From assembly GCF_026151205.1 (NCBI RefSeq), contig NC_087078.1, positions 11,666,175-11,730,174 of the forward strand: 64,000 bases of DNA. Reading direction: 5' to 3'. This stretch comes from Bolinopsis microptera (taxonomy: Eukaryota > Ctenophora > Tentaculata > Lobata > Bolinopsidae). Under the pieces are notes generated by a model that saw only the letters and a program-made list of their open reading frames with translations, was not told where the DNA came from and did not search any database. Every line of letters starts with the position of its first letter. Within the stretch, counting starts at the first letter, position 1. Shown here piece after piece: positions 44,142-59,285 of this stretch. The translations under genes were made by a program, and so were the position numbers.

Positions 44142-47100
44142 CCCAGGAAAAGTTACCGGCTGGTGGTGGTACTAGAGTTGGTTTAATTTAAACAGACGGC
44201 TTGACCTCGCGCGCGACAATAAGCATGATTTGCACGCGTGGCGTATTCCAATGTTCAGGCAGCTACCACGTGACACAATTCAGCCAACCAGAGTACAGGA
44301 ATCCGCAAAGTTAAAGTTGCAAACTTTTGATCGGCCCGAAAGGGGACTTTTCTGGAGATTTTGAGATAACTCAACAATTACGTTGTTTTGAATTTTCCTC
44401 CTGGAGAGGTAACGTTATTTTTAAAAGAGGAACATGTTACAAAAAACCGGAAGTCTCCAACTCTTTTACTTTCAAAGTTAAGCCCCATCCGGTCAGGGTT
44501 CCTGGGTGCAGCTGGCTGCCGCCGAGTAGGGTGTTTTGGCCGTTCTAACTTAAGACTTTCAAGAATTAAAGCAGCCGTATTGATCTTCCAAACCTACAAC
44601 TTTCAAGGGCTAGAATTCGCTGTATTTTGCCGTTAAAACACAACTTGTACTGTTTAACTTCATGATTGGGCCAAAATTCAAAAGCAAATTGGCAAGAAGT
44701 GGTGCTCACGGTCTCACTTAACGTCACTTATCGCTCAGTTAAGAGCGACCATGGTCTTAAGCGACAGACAGCCTGCAGGCATATGATCCGAATACGAAAT
44801 ATCCTTGTGTTCGGCATTTAATAGCCCTAATTGGTTACTTCTTACCCAGGAAAAGTTACCGGCTGGTGGTGGTACTAGAGTTGGTTTAATTTAAACAGAC
44901 GGCTTGACCTCACGCGCGACAATAAGCATGATTTGCACGCGTGGCGTATTCCAATGTTCAGGCAGCTACCACGTGACACAATTCAGCCAACCAGAGTACA
45001 GGAATCCGCAAAGTTAAAGTTGCAAACTTTTGATCGGCCCGAAAGGGGACTTATCTGGAGATTTTGAGATAACTCAACAATTACGTTGTTTTGAATTTTC
45101 CTCCTGGAGAGGTAACGTTATTTTTAAAAGAGGAACATGTTACAAAAAACCGGAAGTCTCCAACTCTTTTACTTTCAAAGTTAAGCCCCATCCGGTCAGG
45201 GTTCCTGGGTGCAGCTGGCTGCCGCCGAGTAGGGTGTTTTGGCCGTTCTAACTTAAGACTTTCAAGAATTAAAGCAGCCGTATTGATCTTCCAAACCTAC
45301 AACTTTCAAGGGCTAGAATTCGCTGTATTTTGCCGTTAAAACACAACTTGTACTGTTTAACTTCATGATTGGGCCAAAATTCAAAAGCAAATTGGCAAGA
45401 AGTGGTGCTCACGGTCTCACTTAACGTCACTTATCGCTCAGTTAAGAGCGACCATGGTCTTAAGCGACAGACAGCCTGCAGGCATATGATCCGAATACGA
45501 AATATCCTTGTGTTCGGCATTTAATAGCCCTAATTGGTTACTTCTTACCCAGGAAAAGTTACCGGCTGGTGGTGGTACTAGAGTTGGTTTAATTTAAACA
45601 GACGGCTTGACCTCACGCGCGACAATAAGCATGATTTGCACGCGTGGCGTATTCCAATGTTCAGGCAGCTACCACGTGACACAATTCAGCCAACCAGAGT
45701 ACAGGAATCCGCAAAGTTAAAGTTGCAAACTTTTGATCGGCCCGAAAGGGGACTTATCTGGAGATTTTGAGATAACTCAACAATTACGTTGTTTTGAATT
45801 TTCCTCCTGGAGAGGTAACGTTATTTTTAAAAGAGGAACATGTTACAAAAAACCGGAAGTCTCCAACTCTTTTACTTTCAAAGTTAAGCCCCATCCGGTC
45901 AGGGTTCCTGGGTGCAGCTGGCTGCCGCCGAGTAGGGTGTTTTGGCCGTTCTAACTTAAGACTTTCAAGAATTAAAGCAGCCGTATTGATCTTCCAAACC
46001 TACAACTTTCAAGGGCTAGAATTCGCTGTATTTTGCCGTTAAAACACAACTTGTACTGTTTAACTTCATGATTGGGCCAAAATTCAAAAGCAAATTGGCA
46101 AGAAGTGGTGCTCACGGTCTCACTTAACGTCACTTATCGCTCAGTTAAGAGCGACCATGGTCTTAAGCGACAGACAGCCTGCAGGCATATGATCCGAATA
46201 CGAAATATCCTTGTGTTCGGCATTTAATAGCCCTAATTGGTTACTTCTTACCCAGGAAAAGTTACCGGCTGGTGGTGGTACTAGAGTTGGTTTAATTTAA
46301 ACAGACGGCTTGACCTCACGCGCGACAATAAGCATGATTTGCACGCGTGGCGTATTCCAATGTTCAGGCAGCTACCACGTGACACAATTCAGCCAACCAG
46401 AGTACAGGAATCCGCAAAGTTAAAGTTGCAAACTTTTGATCGGCCCGAAAGGGGACTTATCTGGAGATTTTGAGATAACTCAACAATTACGTTGTTTTGA
46501 ATTTTCCTCCTGGAGAGGTAACGTTATTTTTAAAAGAGGAACATGTTACAAAAAACCGGAAGTCTCCAACTCTTTTACTTTCAAAGTTAAGCCCCATCCG
46601 GTCAGGGTTCCTGGGTGCAGCTGGCTGCCGCCGAGTAGGGTGTTTTGGCCGTTCTAACTTAAGACTTTCAAGAATTAAAGCAGCCGTATTGATCTTCCAA
46701 ACCTACAACTTTCAAGGGCTAGAATTCGCTGTATTTTGCCGTTAAAACACAACTTGTACTGTTTAACTTCATGATTGGGCCAAAATTCAAAAGCAAATTG
46801 GCAAGAAGTGGTGCTCACGGTCTCACTTAACGTCACTTATCGCTCAGTTAAGAGCGACCATGGTCTTAAGCGACAGACAGCCTGCAGGCATATGATCCGA
46901 ATACGAAATATCCTTGTGTTCGGCATTTAATAGCCCTAATTGGTTACTTCTTACCCAGGAAAAGTTACCGGCTGGTGGTGGTACTAGAGTTGGTTTAATT
47001 TAAACAGACGGCTTGACCTCGCGCGCGACAATAAGCATGATTTGCACGCGTGGCGTATTCCAATGTTCAGGCAGCTACCACGTGACACAATTCAGCCAAC

Positions 47101-50100
47101 CAGAGTACAGGAATCCGCAAAGTTAAAGTTGCAAACTTTTGATCGGCCCGAAAGGGGACTTTTCTGGAGATTTTGAGATAACTCAACAATTACGTTGTTT
47201 TGAATTTTCCTCCTGGAGAGGTAACGTTATTTTTAAAAGAGGAACATGTTACAAAAAACCGGAAGTCTCCAACTCTTTTACTTTCAAAGTTAAGCCCCAT
47301 CCGGTCAGGGTTCCTGGGTGCAGCTGGCTGCCGCCGAGTAGGGTGTTTTGGCCGTTCTAACTTAAGACTTTCAAGAATTAAAGCAGCCGTATTGATCTTC
47401 CAAACCTACAACTTTCAAGGGCTAGAATTCGCTGTATTTTGCCGTTTAAAACACAACTTGTACTGTTTAACTTCATGATTGGGCCAAAATTCAAAAGCAA
47501 ATTGGCAAGAAGTGGTGCTCACGGTCTCACTTAACGTCACTTATCGCTCAGTTAAGAGCGACCATGGTCTTAAGCGACAGACAGCCTGCAGGCATATGAT
47601 CCGAATACGAAATATCCTTGTGTTCGGCATTTAATAGCCCTAATTGGTTACTTCTTACCCAGGAAAAGTTACCGGCTGGTGGTGGTACTAGAGTTGGTTT
47701 AATTTAAACAGACGGCTTGACCTCACGCGCGACAATAAGCATGATTTGCACGCGTGGCGTATTCCAATGTTCAGGCAGCTACCACGTGACACAATTCAGC
47801 CAACCAGAGTACAGGAATCCGCAAAGTTAAAGTTGCAAACTTTTGATCGGCCCGAAAGGGGACTTATCTGGAGATTTTGAGATAACTCAACAATTACGTT
47901 GTTTTGAATTTTCCTCCTGGAGAGGTAACGTTATTTTTAAAAGAGGAACATGTTACAAAAAACCGGAAGTCTCCAACTCTTTTACTTTCAAAGTTAAGCC
48001 CCATCCGGTCAGGGTTCCTGGGTGCAGCTGGCTGCCGCCGAGTAGGGTGTTTTGGCCGTTCTAACTTAAGACTTTCAAGAATTAAAGCAGCCGTATTGAT
48101 CTTCCAAACCTACAACTTTCAAGGGCTAGAATTCGCTGTATTTTGCCGTTAAAACACAACTTGTACTGTTTAACTTCATGATTGGGCCAAAATTCAAAAG
48201 CAAATTGGCAAGAAGTGGTGCTCACGGTCTCACTTAACGTCACTTATCGCTCAGTTAAGAGCGACCATGGTCTTAAGCGACAGACAGCCTGCAGGCATAT
48301 GATCCGAATACGAAATATCCTTGTGTTCGGCATTTAATAGCCCTAATTGGTTACTTCTTACCCAGGAAAAGTTACCGGCTGGTGGTGGTACTAGAGTTGG
48401 TTTAATTTAAACAGACGGCTTGACCTCACGCGCGACAATAAGCATGATTTGCACGCGTGGCGTATTCCAATGTTCAGGCAGCTACCACGTGACACAATTC
48501 AGCCAACCAGAGTACAGGAATCCGCAAAGTTAAAGTTGCAAACTTTTGATCGGCCCGAAAGGGGACTTATCTGGAGATTTTGAGATAACTCAACAATTAC
48601 GTTGTTTTGAATTTTCCTCCTGGAGAGGTAACGTTATTTTTAAAAGAGGAACATGTTACAAAAAACCGGAAGTCTCCAACTCTTTTACTTTCAAAGTTAA
48701 GCCCCATCCGGTCAGGGTTCCTGGGTGCAGCTGGCTGCCGCCGAGTAGGGGTGTTTTGGCCGTTCTAACTTAAGACTTTCAAGAATTAAAGCAGCCGTAT
48801 TGATCTTCCAAACCTACAACTTTCAAGGGCTAGAATTCGCTGTATTTTGCCGTTAAAACACAACTTGTACTGTTTAACTTCATGATTGGGCCAAAATTCA
48901 AAAGCAAATTGGCAAGAAGTGGTGCTCACGGTCTCACTTAACGTCACTTATCGCTCAGTTAAGAGCGACCATGGTCTTAAGCGACAGACAGCCTGCAGGC
49001 ATATGATCCGAATACGAAATATCCTTGTGTTCGGCATTTAATAGCCCTAATTGGTTACTTCTTACCCAGGAAAAGTTACCGGCTGGTGGTGGTACTAGAG
49101 TTGGTTTAATTTAAACAGACGGCTTGACCTCACGCGCGACAATAAGCATGATTTGCACGCGTGGCGTATTCCAATGTTCAGGCAGCTACCACGTGACACA
49201 ATTCAGCCAACCAGAGTACAGGAATCCGCAAAGTTAAAGTTGCAAACTTTTGATCGGCCCGAAAGGGGACTTATCTGGAGATTTTGAGATAACTCAACAA
49301 TTACGTTGTTTTGAATTTTCCTCCTGGAGAGGTAACGTTATTTTTAAAAGAGGAACATGTTACAAAAAACCGGAAGTCTCCAACTCTTTTACTTTCAAAG
49401 TTAAGCCCCATCCGGTCAGGGTTCCTGGGTGCAGCTGGCTGCCGCCGAGTAGGGTGTTTTGGCCGTTCTAACTTAAGACTTTCAAGAATTAAAGCAGCCG
49501 TATTGATCTTCCAAACCTACAACTTTCAAGGGCTAGAATTCGCTGTATTTTGCCGTTAAAACACAACTTGTACTGTTTAACTTCATGATTGGGGCCAAAA
49601 TTCAAAAGCAAATTGGCAAGAAGTGGTGCTCACGGTCTCACTTAACGTCACTTATCGCTCAGTTAAGAGCGACCATGGTCTTAAGCGACAGACAGCCTGC
49701 AGGCATATGATCCGAATACGAAATATCCTTGTGTTCGGCATTTAATAGCCCTAATTGGTTACTTCTTACCCAGGAAAAGTTACCGGCTGGTGGTGGTACT
49801 AGAGTTGGTTTAATTTAAACAGACGGCTTGACCTCACGCGCGACAATAAGCATGATTTGCACGCGTGGCGTATTCCAATGTTCAGGCAGCTACCACGTGA
49901 CACAATTCAGCCAACCAGAGTACAGGAATCCGCAAAGTTAAAGTTGCAAACTTTTGATCGGCCCGAAAGGGGACTTATCTGGAGATTTTGAGATAACTCA
50001 ACAATTACGTTGTTTTGAATTTTCCTCCTGGAGAGGTAACGTTATTTTTAAAAGAGGAACATGTTACAAAAAACCGGAAGTCTCCAACTCTTTTACTTTC

Positions 50101-53100
50101 AAAGTTAAGCCCCATCCGGTCAGGGTTCCTGGGTGCAGCTGGCTGCCGCCGAGTAGGGTGTTTTGGCCGTTCTAACTTAAGACTTTCAAGAATTAAAGCA
50201 GCCGTATTGATCTTCCAAACCTACAACTTTCAAGGGCTAGAATTCGCTGTATTTTGCCGTTAAAACACAACTTGTACTGTTTAACTTCATGATTGGGCCA
50301 AAATTCAAAAGCAAATTGGCAAGAAGTGGTGCTCACGGTCTCACTTAACGTCACTTATCGCTCAGTTAAGAGCGACCATGGTCTTAAGCGACAGACAGCC
50401 TGCAGGCATATGATCCGAATACGAAATATCCTTGTGTTCGGCATTTAATAGCCCTAATTGGTTACTTCTTACCCAGGAAAAGTTACCGGCTGGTGGTGGT
50501 ACTAGAGTTGGTTTAATTTAAACAGACGGCTTGACCTCACGCGCGACAATAAGCATGATTTGCACGCGTGGCGTATTCCAATGTTCAGGCAGCTACCACG
50601 TGACACAATTCAGCCAACCAGAGTACAGGAATCCGCAAAGTTAAAGTTGCAAACTTTTGATCGGCCCGAAAGGGGACTTATCTGGAGATTTTGAGATAAC
50701 TCAACAATTACGTTGTTTTGAATTTTCCTCCTGGAGAGGTAACGTTATTTTTAAAAGAGGAACATGTTACAAAAAACCGGAAGTCTCCAACTCTTTTACT
50801 TTCAAAGTTAAGCCCCATCCGGTCAGGGTTCCTGGGTGCAGCTGGCTGCCGCCGAGTAGGGTGTTTTGGCCGTTCTAACTTAAGACTTTCAAGAATTAAA
50901 GCAGCCGTATTGATCTTCCAAACCTACAACTTTCAAGGGCTAGAATTCGCTGTATTTTGCCGTTAAAACACAACTTGTACTGTTTAACTTCATGATTGGG
51001 CCAAAATTCAAAAGCAAATTGGCAAGAAGTGGTGCTCACGGTCTCACTTAACGTCACTTATCGCTCAGTTAAGAGCGACCATGGTCTTAAGCGACAGACA
51101 GCCTGCAGGCATATGATCCGAATACGAAATATCCTTGTGTTCGGCATTTAATAGCCCTAATTGGTTACTTCTTACCCAGGAAAAGTTACCGGCTGGTGGT
51201 GGTACTAGAGTTGGTTTAATTTAAACAGACGGCTTGACCTCGCGCGCGACAATAAGCATGATTTGCACGCGTGGCGTATTCCAATGTTCAGGCAGCTACC
51301 ACGTGACACAATTCAGCCAACCAGAGTACAGGAATCCGCAAAGTTAAAGTTGCAAACTTTTGATCGGCCCGAAAGGGGACTTATCTGGAGATTTTGAGAT
51401 AACTCAACAATTACGTTGTTTTGAATTTTCCTCCTGGAGAGGTAACGTTATTTTTAAAAGAGGAACATGTTACAAAAAACCGGAAGTCTCCAACTCTTTT
51501 ACTTTCAAAGTTAAGCCCCATCCGGTCAGGGTTTCCTGGGTGCAGCTGGCTGCCGCCGAGTAGGGTGTTTTGGCCGTTCTAACTTAAGACTTTCAAGAAT
51601 TAAAGCAGCCGTATTGATCTTCCAAACCTACAACTTTCAAGGGCTAGAATTCGCTGTATTTTGCCGTTAAAACACAACTTGTACTGTTTAACTTCATGAT
51701 TGGGCCAAAATTCAAAAGCAAATTGGCAAGAAGTGGTGCTCACGGTCTCACTTAACGTCACTTATCGCTCAGTTAAGAGCGACCATGGTCTTAAGCGACA
51801 GACAGCCTGCAGGCATATGATCCGAATACGAAATATCCTTGTGTTCGGCATTTAATAGCCCTAATTGGTTACTTCTTACCCAGGAAAAGTTACCGGCTGG
51901 TGGTGGTACTAGAGTTGGTTTAATTTAAACAGACGGCTTGACCTCACGCGCGACAATAAGCATGATTTGCACGCGTGGCGTATTCCAATGTTCAGGCAGC
52001 TACCACGTGACACAATTCAGCCAACCAGAGTACAGGAATCCGCAAAGTTAAAGTTGCAAACTTTTGATCGGCCCGAAAGGGGACTTATCTGGAGATTTTG
52101 AGATAACTCAACAATTACGTTGTTTTGAATTTTCCTCCTGGAGAGGTAACGTTATTTTTAAAAGAGGAACATGTTACAAAAAACCGGAAGTCTCCAACTC
52201 TTTTACTTTCAAAGTTAAGCCCCATCCGGTCAGGGTTCCTGGGTGCAGCTGGCTGCCGCCGAGTAGGGTGTTTTGGCCGTTCTAACTTAAGACTTTCAAG
52301 AATTAAAGCAGCCGTATTGATCTTCCAAACCTACAACTTTCAAGGGCTAGAATTCGCTGTATTTTGCCGTTAAAACACAACTTGTACTGTTTAACTTCAT
52401 GATTGGGCCAAAATTCAAAAGCAAATTGGCAAGAAGTGGTGCTCACGGTCTCACTTAACGTCACTTATCGCTCAGTTAAGAGCGACCATGGTCTTAAGCG
52501 ACAGACAGCCTGCAGGCATATGATCCGAATACGAAATATCCTTGTGTTCGGCATTTAATAGCCCTAATTGGTTACTTCTTACCCAGGAAAAGTTACCGGC
52601 TGGTGGTGGTACTAGAGTTGGTTTAATTTAAACAGACGGCTTGACCTCACGCGCGACAATAAGCATGATTTGCACGCGTGGCGTATTCCAATGTTCAGGC
52701 AGCTACCACGTGACACAATTCAGCCAACCAGAGTACAGGAATCCGCAAAGTTAAAGTTGCAAACTTTTGATCGGCCCGAAAGGGGACTTATCTGGAGATT
52801 TTGAGATAACTCAACAATTACGTTGTTTTGAATTTTCCTCCTGGAGAGGTAACGTTATTTTTAAAAGAGGAACATGTTACAAAAAACCGGAAGTCTCCAA
52901 CTCTTTTACTTTCAAAGTTAAGCCCCATCCGGTCAGGGTTCCTGGGTGCAGCTGGCTGCCGCCGAGTAGGGTGTTTTGGCCGTTCTAACTTAAGACTTTC
53001 AAGAATTAAAGCAGCCGTATTGATCTTCCAAACCTACAACTTTCAAGGGCTAGAATTCGCTGTATTTTGCCGTTAAAACACAACTTGTACTGTTTAACTT

Positions 53101-56100
53101 CATGATTGGGCCAAAATTCAAAAGCAAATTGGCAAGAAGTGGTGCTCACGGTCTCACTTAACGTCACTTATCGCTCAGTTAAGAGCGACCATGGTCTTAA
53201 GCGACAGACAGCCTGCAGGCATATGATCCGAATACGAAATATCCTTGTGTTCGGCATTTAATAGCCCTAATTGGTTACTTCTTACCCAGGAAAAGTTACC
53301 GGCTGGTGGTGGTACTAGAGTTGGTTTAATTTAAACAGACGGCTTGACCTCACGCGCGACAATAAGCATGATTTGCACGCGTGGCGTATTCCAATGTTCA
53401 GGCAGCTACCACGTGACACAATTCAGCCAACCAGAGTACAGGAATCCGCAAAGTTAAAGTTGCAAACTTTTGATCGGCCCGAAAGGGGACTTATCTGGAG
53501 ATTTTGAGATAACTCAACAATTACGTTGTTTTGAATTTTCCTCCTGGAGAGGTAACGTTATTTTTAAAAGAGGAACATGTTACAAAAAACCGGAAGTCTC
53601 CAACTCTTTTACTTTCAAAGTTAAGCCCCATCCGGTCAGGGTTCCTGGGTGCAGCTGGCTGCCGCCGAGTAGGGTGTTTTGGCCGTTCTAACTTAAGACT
53701 TTCAAGAATTAAAGCAGCCGTATTGATCTTCCAAACCTACAACTTTCAAGGGCTAGAATTCGCTGTATTTTGCCGTTAAAACACAACTTGTACTGTTTAA
53801 CTTCATGATTGGGCCAAAATTCAAAAGCAAATTGGCAAGAAGTGGTGCTCACGGTCTCACTTAACGTCACTTATCGCTCAGTTAAGAGCGACCATGGTCT
53901 TAAGCGACAGACAGCCTGCAGGCATATGATCCGAATACGAAATATCCTTGTGTTCGGCATTTAATAGCCCTAATTGGTTACTTCTTACCCAGGAAAAGTT
54001 ACCGGCTGGTGGTGGTACTAGAGTTGGTTTAATTTAAACAGACGGCTTGACCTCACGCGCGACAATAAGCATGATTTGCACGCGTGGCGTATTCCAATGT
54101 TCAGGCAGCTACCACGTGACACAATTCAGCCAACCAGAGTACAGGAATCCGCAAAGTTAAAGTTGCAAACTTTTGATCGGCCCGAAAGGGGACTTATCTG
54201 GAGATTTTGAGATAACTCAACAATTACGTTGTTTTGAATTTTCCTCCTGGAGAGGTAACGTTATTTTTAAAAGAGGAACATGTTACAAAAAACCGGAAGT
54301 CTCCAACTCTTTTACTTTCAAAGTTAAGCCCCATCCGGTCAGGGTTCCTGGGTGCAGCTGGCTGCCGCCGAGTAGGGTGTTTTGGCCGTTCTAACTTAAG
54401 ACTTTCAAGAATTAAAGCAGCCGTATTGATCTTCCAAACCTACAACTTTCAAGGGCTAGAATTCGCTGTATTTTGCCGTTAAAACACAACTTGTACTGTT
54501 TAACTTCATGATTGGGCCAAAATTCAAAAGCAAATTGGCAAGAAGTGGTGCTCACGGTCTCACTTAACGTCACTTATCGCTCAGTTAAGAGCGACCATGG
54601 TCTTAAGCGACAGACAGCCTGCAGGCATATGATCCGAATACGAAATATCCTTGTGTTCGGCATTTAATAGCCCTAATTGGTTACTTCTTACCCAGGAAAA
54701 GTTACCGGCTGGTGGTGGTACTAGAGTTGGTTTAATTTAAACAGACGGCTTGACCTCACGCGCGACAATAAGCATGATTTGCACGCGTGGCGTATTCCAA
54801 TGTTCAGGCAGCTACCACGTGACACAATTCAGCCAACCAGAGTACAGGAATCCGCAAAGTTAAAGTTTGCAAACTTTTGATCGGCCCGAAAGGGGACTTA
54901 TCTGGAGATTTTGAGATAACTCAACAATTACGTTGTTTTGAATTTTCCTCCTGGAGAGGTAACGTTATTTTTAAAAGAGGAACATGTTACAAAAAACCGG
55001 AAGTCTCCAACTCTTTTACTTTCAAAGTTAAGCCCCATCCGGTCAGGGTTCCTGGGTGCAGCTGGCTGCCGCCGAGTAGGGTGTTTTGGCCGTTCTAACT
55101 TAAGACTTTCAAGAATTAAAGCAGCCGTATTGATCTTCCAAACCTACAACTTTCAAGGGCTAGAATTCGCTGTATTTTGCCGTTAAAACACAACTTGTAC
55201 TGTTTAACTTCATGATTGGGCCAAAATTCAAAAGCAAATTGGCAAGAAGTGGTGCTCACGGTCTCACTTAACGTCACTTATCGCTCAGTTAAGAGCGACC
55301 ATGGTCTTAAGCGACAGACAGCCTGCAGGCATATGATCCGAATACGAAATATCCTTGTGTTCGGCATTTAATAGCCCTAATTGGTTACTTCTTACCCAGG
55401 AAAAGTTACCGGCTGGTGGTGGTACTAGAGTTGGTTTAATTTAAACAGACGGCTTGACCTCACGCGCGACAATAAGCATGATTTGCACGCGTGGCGTATT
55501 CCAATGTTCAGGCAGCTACCACGTGACACAATTCAGCCAACCAGAGTACAGGAATCCGCAAAGTTAAAGTTGCAAACTTTTGATCGGCCCGAAAGGGGAC
55601 TTATCTGGAGATTTTGAGATAACTCAACAATTACGTTGTTTTGAATTTTCCTCCTGGAGAGGTAACGTTATTTTTAAAAGAGGAACATGTTACAAAAAAC
55701 CGGAAGTCTCCAACTCTTTTACTTTCAAAGTTAAGCCCCATCCGGTCAGGGTTCCTGGGTGCAGCTGGCTGCCGCCGAGTAGGGTGTTTTGGCCGTTCTA
55801 ACTTAAGACTTTCAAGAATTAAAGCAGCCGTATTGATCTTCCAAACCTACAACTTTCAAGGGCTAGAATTCGCTGTATTTTGCCGTTAAAACACAACTTG
55901 TACTGTTTAACTTCATGATTGGGCCAAAATTCAAAAGCAAATTGGCAAGAAGTGGTGCTCACGGTCTCACTTAACGTCACTTATCGCTCAGTTAAGAGCG
56001 ACCATGGTCTTAAGCGACAGACAGCCTGCAGGCATATGATCCGAATACGAAATATCCTTGTGTTCGGCATTTAATAGCCCTAATTGGTTACTTCTTACCC

Positions 56101-59100
56101 AGGAAAAGTTACCGGCTGGTGGTGGTACTAGAGTTGGTTTAATTTAAACAGACGGCTTGACCTCACGCGCGACAATAAGCATGATTTGCACGCGTGGCGT
56201 ATTCCAATGTTCAGGCAGCTACCACGTGACACAATTCAGCCAACCAGAGTACAGGAATCCGCAAAGTTAAAGTTGCAAACTTTTGATCGGCCCGAAAGGG
56301 GACTTATCTGGAGATTTTGAGATAACTCAACAATTTACGTTGTTTTGAATTTTCCTCCTGGAGAGGTAACGTTATTTTTAAAAGAGGAACATGTTACAAA
56401 AAACCGGAAGTCTCCAACTCTTTTACTTTCAAAGTTAAGCCCCATCCGGTCAGGGTTCCTGGGTGCAGCTGGCTGCCGCCGAGTAGGGTGTTTTGGCCGT
56501 TCTAACTTAAGACTTTCAAGAATTAAAGCAGCCGTATTGATCTTCCAAACCTACAACTTCAAGGGCTAGAATTCGCTGTATTTTGCCGTTAAAACACAAC
56601 TTGTACTGTTTAACTTCATGATTGGGCCAAAATTCAAAAGCAAATTGGCAAGAAGTGGTGCTCACGGTCTCACTTAACGTCACTTATCGCTCAGTTAAGA
56701 GCGACCATGGTCTTAAGCGACAGACAGCCTGCAGGCATATGATCCGAATACGAAATATCCTTGTGTTCGGCATTTAATAGCCCTAATTGGTTACTTCTTA
56801 CCCAGGAAAAGTTACCGGCTGGTGGTGGTACTAGAGTTGGTTTAATTTAAACAGACGGCTTGACCTCACGCGCGACAATAAGCATGATTTGCACGCGTGG
56901 CGTATTCCAATGTTCAGGCAGCTACCACGTGACACAATTCAGCCAACCAGAGTACAGGAATCCGCAAAGTTAAAGTTGCAAACTTTTGATCGGCCCGAAA
57001 GGGGACTTATCTGGAGATTTTGAGATAACTCAACAATTACGTTGTTTTGAATTTTCCTCCTGGAGAGGTAACGTTATTTTTAAAAGAGGAACATGTTACA
57101 AAAAACCGGAAGTCTCCAACTCTTTTACTTTCAAAGTTAAGCCCCATCCGGTCAGGGTTCCTGGGTGCAGCTGGCTGCCGCCGAGTAGGGTGTTTTGGCC
57201 GTTCTAACTTAAGACTTTCAAGAATTAAAGCAGCCGTATTGATCTTCCAAACCTACAACTTTCAAGGGCTAGAATTCGCTGTATTTTGCCGTTAAAAACA
57301 CAACTTGTACTGTTTAACTTCATGATTGGGCCAAAATTCAAAAGCAAATTGGCAAGAAGTGGTGCTCACGGTCTCACTTAACGTCACTTATCGCTCAGTT
57401 AAGAGCGACCATGGTCTTAAGCGACAGACAGCCTGCAGGCATATGATCCGAATACGAAATATCCTTGTGTTCGGCATTTAATAGCCCTAATTGGTTACTT
57501 CTTACCCAGGAAAAGTTACCGGCTGGTGGTGGTACTAGAGTTGGTTTAATTTAAACAGACGGCTTGACCTCACGCGCGACAATAAGCATGATTTGCACGC
57601 GTGGCGTATTCCAATGTTCAGGCAGCTACCACGTGACACAATTCAGCCAACCAGAGTACAGGAATCCGCAAAGTTAAAGTTGCAAACTTTTGATCGGCCC
57701 GAAAGGGGACTTATCTGGAGATTTTGAGATAACTCAACAATTACGTTGTTTTGAATTTTCCTCCTGGAGAGGTAACGTTATTTTTAAAAGAGGAACATGT
57801 TACAAAAAACCGGAAGTCTCCAACTCTTTTACTTTCAAAGTTAAGCCCCATCCGGTCAGGGTTCCTGGGTGCAGCTGGCTGCCGCCGAGTAGGGTGTTTT
57901 GGCCGTTCTAACTTAAGACTTTCAAGAATTAAAGCAGCCGTATTGATCTTCCAAACCTACAACTTTCAAGGGCTAGAATTCGCTGTATTTTGCCGTTAAA
58001 ACACAACTTGTACTGTTTAACTTCATGATTGGGCCAAAATTCAAAAGCAAATTGGCAAGAAGTGGTGCTCACGGTCTCACTTAACGTCACTTATCGCTCA
58101 GTTAAGAGCGACCATGGTCTTAAGCGACAGACAGCCTGCAGGCATATGATCCGAATACGAAATATCCTTGTGTTCGGCATTTAATAGCCCTAATTGGTTA
58201 CTTCTTACCCAGGAAAAGTTACCGGCTGGTGGTGGTACTAGAGTTGGTTTAATTTAAACAGACGGCTTGACCTCGCGCGCGACAATAAGCATGATTTGCA
58301 CGCGTGGCGTATTCCAATGTTCAGGCAGCTACCACGTGACACAATTCAGCCAACCAGAGTACAGGAATCCGCAAAGTTAAAGTTGCAAACTTTTGATCGG
58401 CCCGAAAGGGGACTTATCTGGAGATTTTGAGATAACTCAACAATTACGTTGTTTTGAATTTTCCTCCTGGCTGGAGAGGTAACGTTATTTTTAAAAGAGG
58501 AACATGTTACAAAAAACCGGAAGTCTCCAACTCTTTTACTTTCAAAGTTAAGCCCCATCCGGTCAGGGTTCCTGGGTGCAGCTGGCTGCCGCCGAGTAGG
58601 GTGTTTTGGCCGTTCTAACTTAAGACTTTCAAGAATTAAAGCAGCCGTATTGATCTTCCAAACCTACAACTTTCAAGGGCTAGAATTCGCTGTATTTTGC
58701 CGTTTAAAACACAACTTGTACTGTTTAACTTCATGATTGGGCCAAAATTCAAAAGCAAATTGGCAAGAAGTGGTGCTCACGGTCTCACTTAACGTCACTT
58801 ATCGCTCAGTTAAGAGCGACCATGGTCTTAAGCGACAGACAGCCTGCAGGCATATGATCCGAATACGAAATATCCTTGTGTTCGGCATTTAATAGCCCTA
58901 ATTGGTTACTTCTTACCCAGGAAAAGTTACCGGCTGGTGGTGGGTACTAGAGTTGGTTTAATTTAAACAGACGGCTTGACCTCGCGCGCGACAATAAGCA
59001 TGATTTGCACGCGTGGCGTATTCCAATGTTCAGGCAGCTACCACGTGACACAATTCAGCCAACCAGAGTACAGGAATCCGCAAAGTTAAAGTTGCAAACT

Positions 59101-59285
59101 TTTGATCGGCCCGAAAGGGGACTTATCTGGAGATTTTGAGATAACTCAACAATTACGTTGTTTTGAATTTTCCTCCTGGCTGGAGAGGTAACGTTATTTT
59201 TAAAAGAGGAACATGTTACAAAAAACCGGAAGTCTCCAACTCTTTTACTTTCAAAGTTAAGCCCCATCCGGTCAGGGTTCCTGGG
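44142..59285. repeat. 703-bp satellite array, about 21.5 copies
   Basis: Units start CCCAGGAAAAGTTACCGG at 44142, 44845 and every 703-704 bp after. They are near-identical, differing mainly by single-base homopolymer changes and a few shared variants. The array ends in mid-unit at 59285. The 73- and 82-codon ORFs recurring in every unit start with TTG and have no known domain, so I do not count them as genes. I see no rRNA, snRNA or tRNA in the unit. Such homogeneity fits recent unequal exchange or rolling-circle amplification. Confidence 0.97.

Noticed and set aside
44142..44844. Satellite unit as a spliced-leader or small nuclear RNA gene repeat
   Set aside because: A GAG-AG-GTAACG donor-like site and a TTATTTTTAA tract occur close together, but the tract is too near the donor for a normal Sm site layout and no snRNA core or promoter box is visible.
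44327..59267. Recurring 73- and 82-codon ORFs in every satellite unit as a tandem gene family
   Set aside because: They start with TTG, have no recognisable domain, overlap each other in two frames, and are present simply because the unit repeats.
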